A stretch of 60,168 nt of DNA, from positions 1 to 60,168 of the forward strand of contig NZ_JAOVZO020000021.1 of assembly GCF_025717065.2 (NCBI RefSeq), written 5' to 3'. The position numbers were made by a program, and so were the translations under genes. This stretch comes from Tahibacter soli (lineage in GTDB: Bacteria > Pseudomonadota > Gammaproteobacteria > Xanthomonadales > Rhodanobacteraceae). Shown piece by piece: positions 10,277 through 17,970 of the stretch. The notes beneath the pieces are model-generated. The model worked only from the letters and a program-made list of their open reading frames with translations. It searched no databases and was not told the DNA's origin. Every line of letters begins with the position of its first letter. Position 1 is the stretch's first letter.

Positions 10277-10555
10277 ATGAGCACCGCTGCGAACCTGAAA
10301 AACAGGGTCGTTCTGGAGCTTTCTGATAGCCGAATTTTGGCTCTTGAGGAAGCACAGAGGAAGCTCGATTTGTCTACTCGAAAAGAACTTTTCAATTACG
10401 CGGTTGGCTTACTTGAATGGGCAATTAAGCAGCGTGAACTCGGCCGCGTAATTATGGTGGGTGAGCATGACTCAAAGACCTACATCGAAATGTCTATGCC
10501 CGCCCTTGACAGAATTATTCCTGTTAGTAAAAATCCGCCAGACTCAGCCGCTTAA
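10277..10555 (+). CDS. Small protein with ribbon-helix-helix-like N-terminus
   Basis: A 92-residue protein starts at ATG 10277 behind a strong GGAGG. The predicted layout is a short beta strand (RVVLELSDSR), helix 1 (ILALEEAQRKLDL), a turn beginning with ST, and a long helix 2 (RKELFNYAVGLLEWAIKQ). An extended tail (GRVIMVGEHDSKTYIEM) follows. That order fits a ribbon-helix-helix DNA-binding protein of the kind found on mobile elements. It is bracketed by its own intrinsic terminators (10212 and 10580), so it is a separate transcription unit. A regulator or antitoxin-like role is an inference from the fold. Confidence 0.6.
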   Translation: MSTAANLKNRVVLELSDSRILALEEAQRKLDLSTRKELFNYAVGLLEWAIKQRELGRVIMVGEHDSKTYIEMSMPALDRIIPVSKNPPDSAA

Positions 10556-10579
10556 TATTTTTTCTTATGCTTTCGACCC

Positions 10580-10612
10580 AGAGGTCCGTTAAAAAACGGA
10601 CCTCTTTTTTTA
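10580..10612 (+). terminator. Strong intrinsic terminator
   Basis: GAGGTCCGTT and AACGGACCTC form a perfect 10-bp stem with an A4 loop, followed by seven T. It lies 25 bp after the ribbon-helix-helix-like gene. Confidence 0.9.
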
Positions 10613-10625
10613 TAGGGGCAGGAAC

Positions 10626-10802
10626 ATGGATCTACAAACTAACCCCGGTGCCACGGCAGATCGAAGAGCGAAAGTTATCGCATGGGCGTGGCTGCTTGTG
10701 CCGTTCTTCTATTGGTTTTTGTTGGCCATTAGCGAATGGCCTTTCCTTATGACTAGACTCGACCTGACCTTTTTTTCAACAGTCAGATTGGCCACTACAT
10801 AA
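10626..10802 (+). CDS. 58-residue single-span membrane protein
   Basis: An ATG at 10626 behind GGGGCAGGAAC opens a frame with a charged N-terminus (ATADRRAKV) and one hydrophobic span (about residues 18-36, WAWLLVPFFYWFLLAI). It ends after a short cytoplasmic or periplasmic tail. It is too short for the usual ORF length cut-off. It lies 8 bp upstream of the 265-residue protein at 10811 and is likely co-transcribed with it. A helper, holin-like or immunity-type role is possible; nothing identifies it further. Confidence 0.5.
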   Translation: MDLQTNPGATADRRAKVIAWAWLLVPFFYWFLLAISEWPFLMTRLDLTFFSTVRLATT

Positions 10803-10810
10803 CGGAGTTC

Positions 10811-11608
10811 ATGTCAAAGGCGTGGCTTGTTGGAGCGATTGCATTGACCATCGAGATTCCCTTGCATCATCATGCTCGCTTCTCCTTCAATCAGCAAGTT
10901 GGCGGGTCGATAGCTGACACAGCCAAAGACGCCATAACTCGTTTTAGTGATAGCGCAGCCGATAAAATCGTTAAAGCTGTGGTTCCAGATACAGCTATCG
11001 AGGCCCTGAAAGGCCTTCATGCTTTGTATCACCTAGATGTTGAACACGTCGCCGAAATCGGCCTCTCTCTAGATGGGGAAGCGGCCACAGCCACCACCAT
11101 AGAAAAGATTGCAATTGAAAACCTAGACAAGCTTAAGCCGCTAACTCTCCAGTATGCCCAACCCATTGATGGCGTAGCGACCTCAATAAACGAGATTGGA
11201 GTCCCCGATGGTGATGACGAATCTCCAGTCAATGTTGACATGACGGCTGGTGGCCGCTCAAATATCAAGTCCGTCCATCCGAATTATGTGGGCAACCTTC
11301 CTCTTACTATTAGGTTCTCGCCAAAATTTCTTACGAGGAAGTTTACTTTTATTATAACGCTACCCGCTGACGTAGACGCACGATGCGTTGCGCCGCCTCC
11401 GTACTTGCCGGTGCCGTCGAATCGAGACGAGAACGATCCGCTGCTCGCACCGCATGGATTGGCGAAGAGAACGATTAAGTTCGAGATTCCGCTCGTGCCT
11501 CATACGCTGATTTCAATCGTATTCGAGCGCGTTGGGGTAACCATGCCATTGGAAAAAGAAGAAATTCCAATTGCCACCGCAATTGTGGACACTCCGACCG
11601 AGGAATAA
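10811..11608 (+). CDS. Unknown 265-residue protein of the mobile element
   Basis: The N-terminus has a modest hydrophobic stretch (AWLVGAIALTIEIPL, about residues 4-18) and a His-His-His patch. An amphipathic helical region follows (about 35-65, ADTAKDAITRFSDSAADKI), then a mostly beta region (about 100-250) with a proline-rich loop (APPPYLPVPS). There are no catalytic motifs I recognise. Codon use is AT-shifted relative to the chromosome, which supports horizontal acquisition. It follows the 58-residue membrane protein by 8 bp. The amphipathic helix plus beta domain could suit a membrane-active effector, but that is speculation. Confidence 0.6.
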   Translation: MSKAWLVGAIALTIEIPLHHHARFSFNQQVGGSIADTAKDAITRFSDSAADKIVKAVVPDTAIEALKGLHALYHLDVEHVAEIGLSLDGEAATATTIEKIAIENLDKLKPLTLQYAQPIDGVATSINEIGVPDGDDESPVNVDMTAGGRSNIKSVHPNYVGNLPLTIRFSPKFLTRKFTFIITLPADVDARCVAPPPYLPVPSNRDENDPLLAPHGLAKRTIKFEIPLVPHTLISIVFERVGVTMPLEKEEIPIATAIVDTPTEE

Positions 11609-12006
11609 GCGTCAAAAATCGATCAAGTCGTCGCTAAACGATACCTCCCCTGATTCTCTCGATTGGCTGCTGCTCAGCTGTAATAAACATGCGCGAACTA
11701 TCACCTTTGCGCAGTTGCGGACTTCGCTTCAACACGGTATTTCATTGGTACTTTAGTTTTGCCGTTTCACATCCCATCGGAGGTCTACCAGGACACAATA
11801 TCGGGCCGCATCGGCGGCAGGCGTTGCACACCTGGACGTGCAGAGCTACTACGTAATATCCAGAAAAACGACTCGCGCAGTGCCTACAGGCACGGCGGTT
11901 GTTGCCTCGTCAGAGGCATAGAAACTGCCCTTGCGCCCCTTCGGGGCGGCGGTCAGGCCCAAGAGGCTTGTCCCCGGCATCAACACTAAACAGAAAGGGC
12001 CACCTC
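11609..12006. other. 398-bp intergenic region ending in a hairpin-rich leader
   Basis: No gene is visible. The last 130 bp carry four short hairpins in a row: GTGCCTACAGGCAC (11880-11893), TGCCTC-GTCA-GAGGCA (11903-11918), CGCCCCTTCGGGGCG (11934-11948) and GGCCAC-CTC-GTGGCC (11998-12012). The last one covers the GTG start of the integrase-domain gene at 12007. This looks like a structured 5' leader. Confidence 0.5.
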
Positions 12007-12876
12007 GTGGCCACGTGTTTGAAGTTCGAGCTGACCAAGCTGTGCCGACGAAACCGGGATGGCAGCAAGGCGACGCAAGCCGGCCGCTTGCAGATGCTGC
12101 GCCAGGTCGCGGATGAATTGAAGGCTTTGGGGTTCGGGCGGATGGGCGCACGGTCGCTGAAGCCCAAGCACGTCGATGCCCTGGTGCATCAATGGCAGAT
12201 CGAAGGTCTTGCCGCTGGCACACGCAAGAACCGCATGGCGACCCTGCGCTGGTGGGCTGAAAGGGTCGGCAAGCCAGCCGTCATCGCCCGCGATAATGCC
12301 GTCTATGGCATTGAGGCTCGCGAGTTCGTCGCCAAGGGCTCAAAGGCTATCGAGGCAACGCGGGATGCCCTCGCCAGTGTCGAAGACACCCATATCCGCC
12401 TCGCACTACGTCTACAGGCCGCTTTCGGCCTACGTCGCGAAGAGGCACTGAAATTCCGTGTCGTCTACGCCGACCAGGGCGACCATATCCGGCTGCGTGG
12501 AAGCTGGTGCAAGGGCGGTCGCGCCCGCACTGTACCTGTGCGGACGCCGAGGCAACGTGCACTGCTAGCCGAAACGCAGCGCGTTGTTGGCGATGGATCG
12601 CTAATTCCCTCGCATCTGCGCTACGTCGACCAGCTCCAGCGGTTCAAATTCGCAACTAGCAAGGCCGGGATCTCCAAGACCCACGGCTTGCGACATCACT
12701 ATGCGCAGTGGCGGTATCGCAACCTGACGGGCTGGAACGCACCAGCAGCCGGGGGGCCGGGCGTGCGGCAGCTTTCGCCCGAACAACGCGTCGTCGATCG
12801 GCGCGCACGCTTGCAAATCTCCGCCGAACTCGGCCACGGCCGCGAACAAATCACCACTGTATACCTGGGGCGGTAA
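12007..12876 (+). CDS. ICE-type integrase-domain protein (Phage_int_SAM_2/Integrase_1 class)
   Basis: This 289-residue protein has an N-terminal SAM-like core-binding domain (about 25-95: RSLKPKHVDALVHQW, GTRKNRMATLRWWAERV) and a C-terminal tyrosine-recombinase-like domain. The catalytic-type residues are FGLRREEA (Arg), HGLRHHYAQ (His, Arg), LGHGREQIT (His) and a final Tyr in TVYLGR. I chose the GTG at 12007, preceded by AAAGGG. The frame extends upstream to 11899, but that stretch translates leader hairpins. Such proteins are common inside ICEs, separate from the main integrase. It probably acts in element recombination or dimer resolution. Confidence 0.75.
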   Translation: MATCLKFELTKLCRRNRDGSKATQAGRLQMLRQVADELKALGFGRMGARSLKPKHVDALVHQWQIEGLAAGTRKNRMATLRWWAERVGKPAVIARDNAVYGIEAREFVAKGSKAIEATRDALASVEDTHIRLALRLQAAFGLRREEALKFRVVYADQGDHIRLRGSWCKGGRARTVPVRTPRQRALLAETQRVVGDGSLIPSHLRYVDQLQRFKFATSKAGISKTHGLRHHYAQWRYRNLTGWNAPAAGGPGVRQLSPEQRVVDRRARLQISAELGHGREQITTVYLGR

Positions 12877-12880
12877 GGCG

Positions 12881-13036
12881 ATGGCTCGGAAGTCATACCG
12901 CAGCTACGGGCAGGCCGGCGATGTCGGCCCCTTCGCAGCCACCGTCGCCGCCCTGTGCATCGGCTTGGCTTTCGCCTCACCCTTGCTGCTCGCGGCTGTG
13001 GGGTTCATACGCCTGTGGCAATGGTTTGCGGGTTAG
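12881..13036 (+). CDS. 51-residue membrane protein downstream of the integrase-domain gene
   Basis: An ATG at 12881, four bases after the integrase stop, opens a frame of 51 residues starting MARKSYRSYGQAGDVG. One long hydrophobic segment (about 18-45) follows and the frame ends FIRLWQWFAG. A ribosome-binding-like GGGGCGGTAAGG spans the upstream stop codon, suggesting translational coupling. I do not recognise the family. Small membrane proteins at this position are plausible ICE cargo. The gene is below the usual ORF length limit. Confidence 0.45.
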   Translation: MARKSYRSYGQAGDVGPFAATVAALCIGLAFASPLLLAAVGFIRLWQWFAG

Positions 13037-13039
13037 GAA

Positions 13040-13204
13040 ATGAAGTGGAGCCCGAGCTTGATAGAACTTCGCTGGAACTGCCGACGCAGTATGACAACAG
13101 ATTGCGCCAGGTGCGGAAGGGCACTTGGCACACGGAAGAATATACCTGCGCCCTCAGGATACTTGCGGCTGCCTCAGCGTCGCATTGACAACTATCGACC
13201 TTGA
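13040..13204 (+). CDS. Possible tiny ORF, 54 residues
   Basis: An ATG at 13040, just after TTAGGAA and four bases past the previous stop, opens a 54-residue basic frame with a CxxC pair (DCARCGRA) and an Arg-rich tail. It ends 14 bp inside the tandem duplication, so its last codons come from repeat sequence. Codon use is not informative at this length. It may be a truncated zinc-ribbon remnant or chance. Confidence 0.25.
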   Translation: MKWSPSLIELRWNCRRSMTTDCARCGRALGTRKNIPAPSGYLRLPQRRIDNYRP

Positions 13205-13573
13205 CGCGCTGGACTACGACTAGCTGCCGCCGACCGCCGCTATGAAGTGGCTATCCGCATCCTAGTTCTTTTTGTCCAGAAGGAATTGCGCCAAAACCAT
13301 CGTCTTCTATATGAAAAACGGCTGCCTCGCTGCCCGGGGCCTCCGGCCAGCGTTCTTTCACCAAGGGGCGCAGTTGAATCGGACTATCGACCTTGACGCG
13401 CTGGACTACGACTAGCTGCCGCCGACCGCCGCTATGAAGTGGCTATCCGCATCCTAGTTCTTTTGTCCAGAAGGAATTGCGCCAAAACCATCGTCTTCTG
13501 TATGAAAAACGGCTGCCTCGCTGCCCGGGGCCTCCGGCCAGCGTTCTTTCACCAAGGGGCGCAGTTGAATCGG
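13191..13573. repeat. Tandem direct duplication, two copies of about 192 bp
   Basis: Copy 1 (13191-13382) and copy 2 (13383-13573) are nearly identical. I see a five-T versus four-T run (before GTCCAGAAGG) and one substitution (TATATGAAAA versus TGTATGAAAA). Copy 2 holds the last 40 codons of the minus-strand HNH-like gene (stop at 13454). Copy 1 repeats that 3' end as a detached, non-translated fragment. The high identity points to a recent duplication, or to an assembly artefact. Confidence 0.9.
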
Positions 13574-14278
13574 AATAGACACCTCATGATCTCCAGTGTG
13601 GATCATGTAGTCGCGGAGGTTGGGCAAGGGAACTCTGCTTCGGTCATCTATAGACCATGTGACCATGAAGCCCACAGGAAAATACTTCAAGCACGAAAAC
13701 AGAATCGGCTTAGTGCGGAAAAAGTCGGGTTGTAAGCTCGCGAGTCGCAACTGCACCTGTGTTCGGTGCGGATAAGCCCAGACGTATACGTCGATCTCAT
13801 CAGGTATCGGTTCAGCTGGATCCAGAAAGTACCTAGACGCTACCTGCCATATCGGAGAATGGGGGCGTCGTGCAACGCCGATGGCTAGCAGGTGGCCTAC
13901 TACTGCTCTTACCAAACGTCCGGGGTTGGCAGGTATTTGAACTGTTGTGGGCAGCGCGAGCGATGATTTAAGGGTCTCTGAAACTGCATTTGAAAAACGA
14001 ATCAGCTCTTTGTCGTAGCGTCGGCCAAGTAGGTCGTTATTACATTTTGCACAAAGAGTTCGAAAGTGAACGCCTCCCGGCATGTAGCGTCGATTGCGGT
14101 TTTTACGGATAGGCCCTGCGCCCAACAGCTCAACAATCCGCATGAGTTCAACCTGCTTAACTAACAACGTACCCTTGGGAGGAACGTGATCCTCAGTGAG
14201 TGGCCCGAACTCGTCGCAAATATTGCAGTGACCGACCCGTGCCCCCCTCGTGTTGACTCGGCCGCGCATATCTTGCAT
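13454..14278 (-). CDS. HNH-endonuclease-like protein
   Basis: With the ATG at 14278 the protein has 274 residues. Near the N-terminus are CNIC (about 18-21), EDHVPPK (about 29-35) and, 40 residues later, CAKCNN: a Cys4/His zinc-stabilised HNH-like arrangement in which the DH would supply the metal-binding histidine. The remaining 190 residues are of unknown fold (WQVASRYFLDP..., VYVWAYPHRTQ). The open frame continues to 14506, but that extension crosses hairpins and I reject it. Families with this layout are often solitary cargo or defence nucleases. The 3' end is part of a tandem duplication. Confidence 0.6.
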   Translation of the reverse strand: MQDMRGRVNTRGARVGHCNICDEFGPLTEDHVPPKGTLLVKQVELMRIVELLGAGPIRKNRNRRYMPGGVHFRTLCAKCNNDLLGRRYDKELIRFSNAVSETLKSSLALPTTVQIPANPGRLVRAVVGHLLAIGVARRPHSPIWQVASRYFLDPAEPIPDEIDVYVWAYPHRTQVQLRLASLQPDFFRTKPILFSCLKYFPVGFMVTWSIDDRSRVPLPNLRDYMIHTGDHEVSIPIQLRPLVKERWPEAPGSEAAVFHTEDDGFGAIPSGQKN

Positions 14279-14703
14279 TTCGTTACCCGCTCGCAAATAT
14301 GGCTCCGACAAGCCTAGCTTAAAATTGGCATCGACGTCGGCACCGCAGCCCCGGCCAGCAGGGGGCGTCACTTCAATAGCTCCGTCTTGGCCAGAGACAA
14401 CCCCTCCTTTTTCTCTCTGAATCGTCGTCAACTGTCTGATAGAGCCGAAAGTATTGAACGCGCCGAGGCTCGGCGCATACATCCTCCGAGAACCCGACAA
14501 GTACAATCAAGAGCAGTCGATTCTTCTGCGCCAGCGGCGCAATCGACTTAGAAGAAGTGGCGCAGAAACGCACCGAGTCTCGGTGCGTTAAGCCCTCTGC
14601 GCCCCCTGCAGCCTCCGATGACAACATGCGCCAGCGGCGCGCATCGGCGGCAGCAGAAGGAAGATCGCCAGCGCGCCGAAGCTCGGCGCGCTCTATTGCC
14701 GAT
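14279..14703. other. 425-bp non-coding region packed with hairpins
   Basis: No gene is supported. The perfect inverted repeats are: 14460-14476 (8-bp arms, core CCGAG-G-CTCGG), 14524-14567 (TTCTGCGCCA...TGGCGCAGAA), 14567-14589 (11-bp arms, core CCGAG-T-CTCGG) and 14670-14692 (10-bp arms, core CCGA-AGC-TCGG). The three compact hairpins share the same CCGA/TCGG heart. Those near 14670 and 14567 could terminate the minus-strand integrase. The repetition suggests a structured recombination site or RNA. Confidence 0.55.
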
Positions 14704-15993
14704 CTAGTGCTTTGTCTTGCTGCGGGTAGCCGTACGCTGGCGCGCGCCAGCGGCACCCGCTGCCTTGGCGTCGCCTTCCTTGTCGGCGTCGGTTCGCTCG
14801 ACAGGCTCCCAGCCGCCCATGCCCATCAACACGCGGTCGGCGTGTTTCACGGTGTTTACGTGGCCGTAGTGGTCTTCAATCATCTTGACCGATGTGCCCA
14901 TCTGTTCGGCGAGGAAATATACGTCCACCCCTTCGCTAAGGCGGAACGTCGCATAGGTATGGCGGAAGCAGTAGGTTGAGCGTGGAACGCCGTTCGTGCC
15001 ATCACGAAGGCCCGCTTCAACCAAGACGCTCTCAATCATGTTCTTGTAGATAGTCGTTGCCGGTTTGCCGGTGATCGTGGTGAACACCCGGTTGTCCGGC
15101 TCAGCCGCCTTGGAAAGGGCGCGGATGCGTTCGAGGTAGTCGAGCACGCTCTTCGGTGCGACAAGGTTCCGGGACTTGCCCTTGCCCTGAACGAACAGCA
15201 CGACAATCTCGCGGCCTTCACGGTCCTTCGCGGGTTTGACGTCGCGCCAGCGCAGGTTCTTCGCCTCTGACGGCCTCATGCCGGTATTGCACATGATCAG
15301 AATGAAGTTGTAGGCGACTGTGCGATACCAAGTGCTCGATGGCTTGCTCGCCTTGGCGACCCAAGCCCGGCCTACCGTATGCAGTTTCCGGTACTCCTCA
15401 AGCGTGAACTCGTCGCGCCGCATGGTCTTGAGCTTCGGCTTCTTCTCGAAGCTCAGGTTTGCCGGGACGTAACGCTTCTTGATGGCAAACGTCATGACCC
15501 CGAGGAACACGGACATTTCAAAGCGGATCGTGGAGTCGCTGATGCGCTTGTCGCGGAGGCGGCCAACGCCGTTCTCGCGACGCCAGCCGGGATAATTCTC
15601 CCAGGTTTCCTGGCCAATCAGGTGAATTTGCGTCGACCCAACATAGGCTTGCAGCGGCCGGTCGATCACTGTGCGTAGCTTGCGAGGGCGGTCTTTACTG
15701 ATCTCACCACGCAAAGCCTTCACTTCCTGCTCCGCCAGGAACTCTTTAGCGACAGCCGAAAACGGTCGGTTGAACACGGGAACGCCATGCTTGAGGCTAA
15801 ACCTCACCTCGGAATAGTGCTCCATCGCCTTGTCGCGCGCGGCTTCAATGCTCTCGGTTCTAAGGGAAAAGATCTTGTAGCGATCTTCCTTCGGGAGCTT
15901 CACCCGGCAGTACCACTTCCGGTGCTGCACATCCGAGCGGCGGAAGATCACGAGGCCCGAGTGAACCTCCTGTTTGTCGATGACGAAGGCCAT
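14704..15993 (-). CDS. int: Tyrosine recombinase (site-specific integrase) at the island edge
   Basis: This 429-residue protein has a catalytic domain with the tyrosine-recombinase residues: Arg in NTGMRPSEAKNL, Lys in FVQGKGKSRNL, the H-x-x-R-type box written here as CFRHTYATF, and a nucleophile-type Tyr in EDHYGHV. The N-terminal arm-binding part (EVHSGLVIFRRSDVQHRKW) and SAM-like domain are complete, so the protein should be active. It is the last gene of the element, reading inward from the right boundary, as expected for the integrase of an ICE or island. The attachment site should lie just upstream, in 15994-16350. Confidence 0.9.
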   Translation of the reverse strand: MAFVIDKQEVHSGLVIFRRSDVQHRKWYCRVKLPKEDRYKIFSLRTESIEAARDKAMEHYSEVRFSLKHGVPVFNRPFSAVAKEFLAEQEVKALRGEISKDRPRKLRTVIDRPLQAYVGSTQIHLIGQETWENYPGWRRENGVGRLRDKRISDSTIRFEMSVFLGVMTFAIKKRYVPANLSFEKKPKLKTMRRDEFTLEEYRKLHTVGRAWVAKASKPSSTWYRTVAYNFILIMCNTGMRPSEAKNLRWRDVKPAKDREGREIVVLFVQGKGKSRNLVAPKSVLDYLERIRALSKAAEPDNRVFTTITGKPATTIYKNMIESVLVEAGLRDGTNGVPRSTYCFRHTYATFRLSEGVDVYFLAEQMGTSVKMIEDHYGHVNTVKHADRVLMGMGGWEPVERTDADKEGDAKAAGAAGARQRTATRSKTKH

Positions 15994-16350
15994 TTGTTCC
16001 CCTTTCTGTGCAGATTCCGTGCAGAGCGGCGTCGTAAGTTCTTGATCGGCCGTTGCTGTGTTGGACTTGTGTAGGGGATTGTAGCAGAAAAATACGTTTA
16101 AAAATAACTATTTAGGATTAGTGCGTCATCCCAGCGAAAGCTGGAATCCAGCTTTTCGGGCCTGAAGGCAACGGCTGGATCCCAGCTTTCGCTGGGATGA
16201 CGGCTTCGTAGAAGATCGACGGCTTCGTCGGGAATTGCGGGAGGCGGAAAAAAATCGCCCGGCGCGAGAACGAATGGGCCTCCATCGTACCAGTCCCATG
16301 CCCGCCCGTGCAGTCTGGTCGTGAAATACCCCGCTGCTATGATCGGCCGC
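15994..16350. other. Integrase upstream region and probable right boundary of the island
   Basis: This 357-bp stretch holds the integrase promoter side, an AT-rich patch (16085-16115, GTTTAAAAATAACTATTTAGG) and the large inverted repeat at 16125-16202. Chromosomal GC content resumes at about 16200. An attachment site is likely here, but it cannot be defined without the other end of the element. Confidence 0.5.
16125..16202. repeat. REP-like inverted repeat
   Basis: GTCATCCCAGCGAAAGCTGG (16125-16144) recurs in inverted orientation as CCAGCTTTCGCTGGGATGAC (16183-16202), with partly complementary sequence between, so the whole 78 bp folds into one long hairpin. This is the form of dispersed palindromic repeats (REP/MITE-like) seen in many GC-rich gammaproteobacteria. 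Only one copy is in this window. Confidence 0.75.
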
Positions 16351-16836
16351 ATGACGACCGCTTTCGAACGCCCGCTGCACCTGCTTGCGCCGACCCGCTT
16401 CGCCTACCTCATGGGCCTGTACGCGGAGAACTATCAACGCCTCGTGCGGCTGTTCAGGCCGCACCGCCTCGCGCCCGGCACGTATCTTTCCTCGATCGAC
16501 GACGGCCTCGACGTGCGGCTCGACCTGATCGAGCAGCATCGCTACACCGTCGAGCTGCGCCTGAACTACTGCATGACCGATCCCGACACCGGCGAGCTGT
16601 CGCCGTCGGCGTGGCTGCGCCTGTACCAGGATGCGCACCTGGCCGAGGCCACGCACTGCCACCCGGGGCGCCACCTCATCGACGTGCTCGGCCCGTATCC
16701 GCCGACCCAGACCGTGTTCGCGCACCGCCTGCAGATGAATACGTTCCTGACGCGCTGGCTCGAATATCTCGGCGAGCAGGGACATTCGGTCGGCACCTTG
16801 CGGCGCGTGCATTCGGATCTGCGCGCCAACGCCTGA
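16351..16836 (+). CDS. DUF1249 family protein
   Basis: This 161-residue soluble protein is of the DUF1249 (YqiB-like) family. Typical features are YLMGLYAENYQRLVRLF near the start, the central RYTVELRLNY and PSAWLRLYQDAHLAEATHC, and a C-terminal NTFLTRWLEYLGEQGHS. I chose the ATG at 16351 (MTTAFERPLH), since the in-frame GTG and ATG upstream add residues absent from the family. The function is unknown. The gene is a conserved chromosomal marker and shows that the mobile element has ended. Confidence 0.85.
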   Translation: MTTAFERPLHLLAPTRFAYLMGLYAENYQRLVRLFRPHRLAPGTYLSSIDDGLDVRLDLIEQHRYTVELRLNYCMTDPDTGELSPSAWLRLYQDAHLAEATHCHPGRHLIDVLGPYPPTQTVFAHRLQMNTFLTRWLEYLGEQGHSVGTLRRVHSDLRANA

Positions 16837-16897
16837 GCCTTGTTTCGCGCCGGCGCGCCCCCAAAGGCTTGATTCACCTTCGCTTGGGGGAGTACCG

Positions 16898-17878
16898 ATG
16901 AAACGCGCGCAATACGCAGAACGCGGCCCGGTGCCGCAGGACGTGGTCGAAGCCGTCGATGCCGAACTGCCGCCGCCCGGGCCCGGGCAGGCGCTCGTCG
17001 CGGTGCTCGCGGCGCCGATCAATCCTTCGGACCTGCTGCAGCTGACCGGTCAATACGGCATCCTGCCGCCGCTGCCGGCGACGCCCGGCAACGAAGGCGT
17101 CGGGCGCGTCCTCGCGCTCGGTCCCCATGTGGAAAATGTGCACGTCGGCCAGGTCGTGCTGTTGCCGGCGGGATCGGGCACGTGGACGACGCAGATGATC
17201 GCCGACGCGGCGAGCCTTTTGCCGCTGCCGTCCGAGGCCGATCCGCGGCAGCTGTCGATGCTCACGGTCAATCCGCCGACGGCGTGGCTGCTGCTCACCG
17301 AAATCGTCGATCTCGAACCCGGCGACTGGGTCATCCAGAACGCCGCGAATTCCGCGGTCGGCGGCTATCTCGTGCAGATCGCGAAGCACCGCGGACTCAA
17401 GCTCATCAACGTCGTGCGGCGCGAATCGGCGGTAGCGGCGGTGAAGGAGCTCGGCGCCGAATACGTGCTCGTCGACGGCGAAGACCTGCCCAGGCGCGTC
17501 AAGGAAATCACCGGCGGCGCGAAGGTCGCGCTCGGCATCGACGCGGTCGGCGGCGCCGCGACCGAGCGTCTCGCGCACTGCGTCGGCCGCGGCGCGACGG
17601 TCGTCAACTACGGCGCGATGAGCGGCGAGGCGTGCCATGCGTCGCCGGCGGACATCATCTTCCGCGACGTTCGCCTGCGCGGATTCTGGGTCAGCGCGTG
17701 GTACGGCGCGGCGACGCCGCAGCGCAAGATCGAAGTGCTCGGCAAGATCGCGCAGCTGATCGCGAGCGGCGAGCTGTCGGCGAAAGTGCAGGCGACCTAT
17801 CCGATCGAACGGATCAAGGAAGCGGTTGCCGCCGCGGCGGCGGGCGAGCGCGACGGCAAGATATTGCTGGTGCCTTGA
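16898..17878 (+). CDS. Zinc-independent MDR reductase (2-enoyl thioester/quinone reductase type)
   Basis: This 326-residue medium-chain dehydrogenase/reductase has an N-terminal GroES-like domain (PINPSDLLQLTGQYG, TPGNEGVGRV) and a Rossmann domain in which QNAANSAVGGYLVQIAK replaces the usual GxGxxG loop. The catalytic-zinc ligands are absent. This matches mitochondrial-type trans-2-enoyl-thioester reductase (ETR/MECR-like) proteins that use NADPH. The substrate (enoyl-CoA/ACP or quinone) cannot be decided from sequence. A GGGGGAGT ribosome-binding site precedes ATG 16898, and a terminator follows at 17887. Confidence 0.85.
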   Translation: MKRAQYAERGPVPQDVVEAVDAELPPPGPGQALVAVLAAPINPSDLLQLTGQYGILPPLPATPGNEGVGRVLALGPHVENVHVGQVVLLPAGSGTWTTQMIADAASLLPLPSEADPRQLSMLTVNPPTAWLLLTEIVDLEPGDWVIQNAANSAVGGYLVQIAKHRGLKLINVVRRESAVAAVKELGAEYVLVDGEDLPRRVKEITGGAKVALGIDAVGGAATERLAHCVGRGATVVNYGAMSGEACHASPADIIFRDVRLRGFWVSAWYGAATPQRKIEVLGKIAQLIASGELSAKVQATYPIERIKEAVAAAAAGERDGKILLVP

Positions 17879-17886
17879 GGGATTGC

Positions 17887-17912
17887 GCAAACCCGGCTTG
17901 CGCCGGGTTTGC
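17887..17912 (+). terminator. Hairpin terminator after the MDR reductase
   Basis: GCAAACCCGGC, a TTGC loop and GCCGGGTTTGC form a perfect 11-bp stem eight bases past the stop codon at 17878. It resembles in loop and core the tandem terminators that follow. Confidence 0.75.
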
Positions 17913-17970
17913 GGATAAAGCGAGAAGTGCAGAAAGAGACAAAGTTTTTCGGTTCGGGATACGGAAAACA

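Noticed and set aside
14524-14592. Integron attC site (a GTTAAGC resembling the core)
   Set aside because: The nearby recombinase is 429 residues, unlike IntI, and there is no matching 5' half-site or cassette array.
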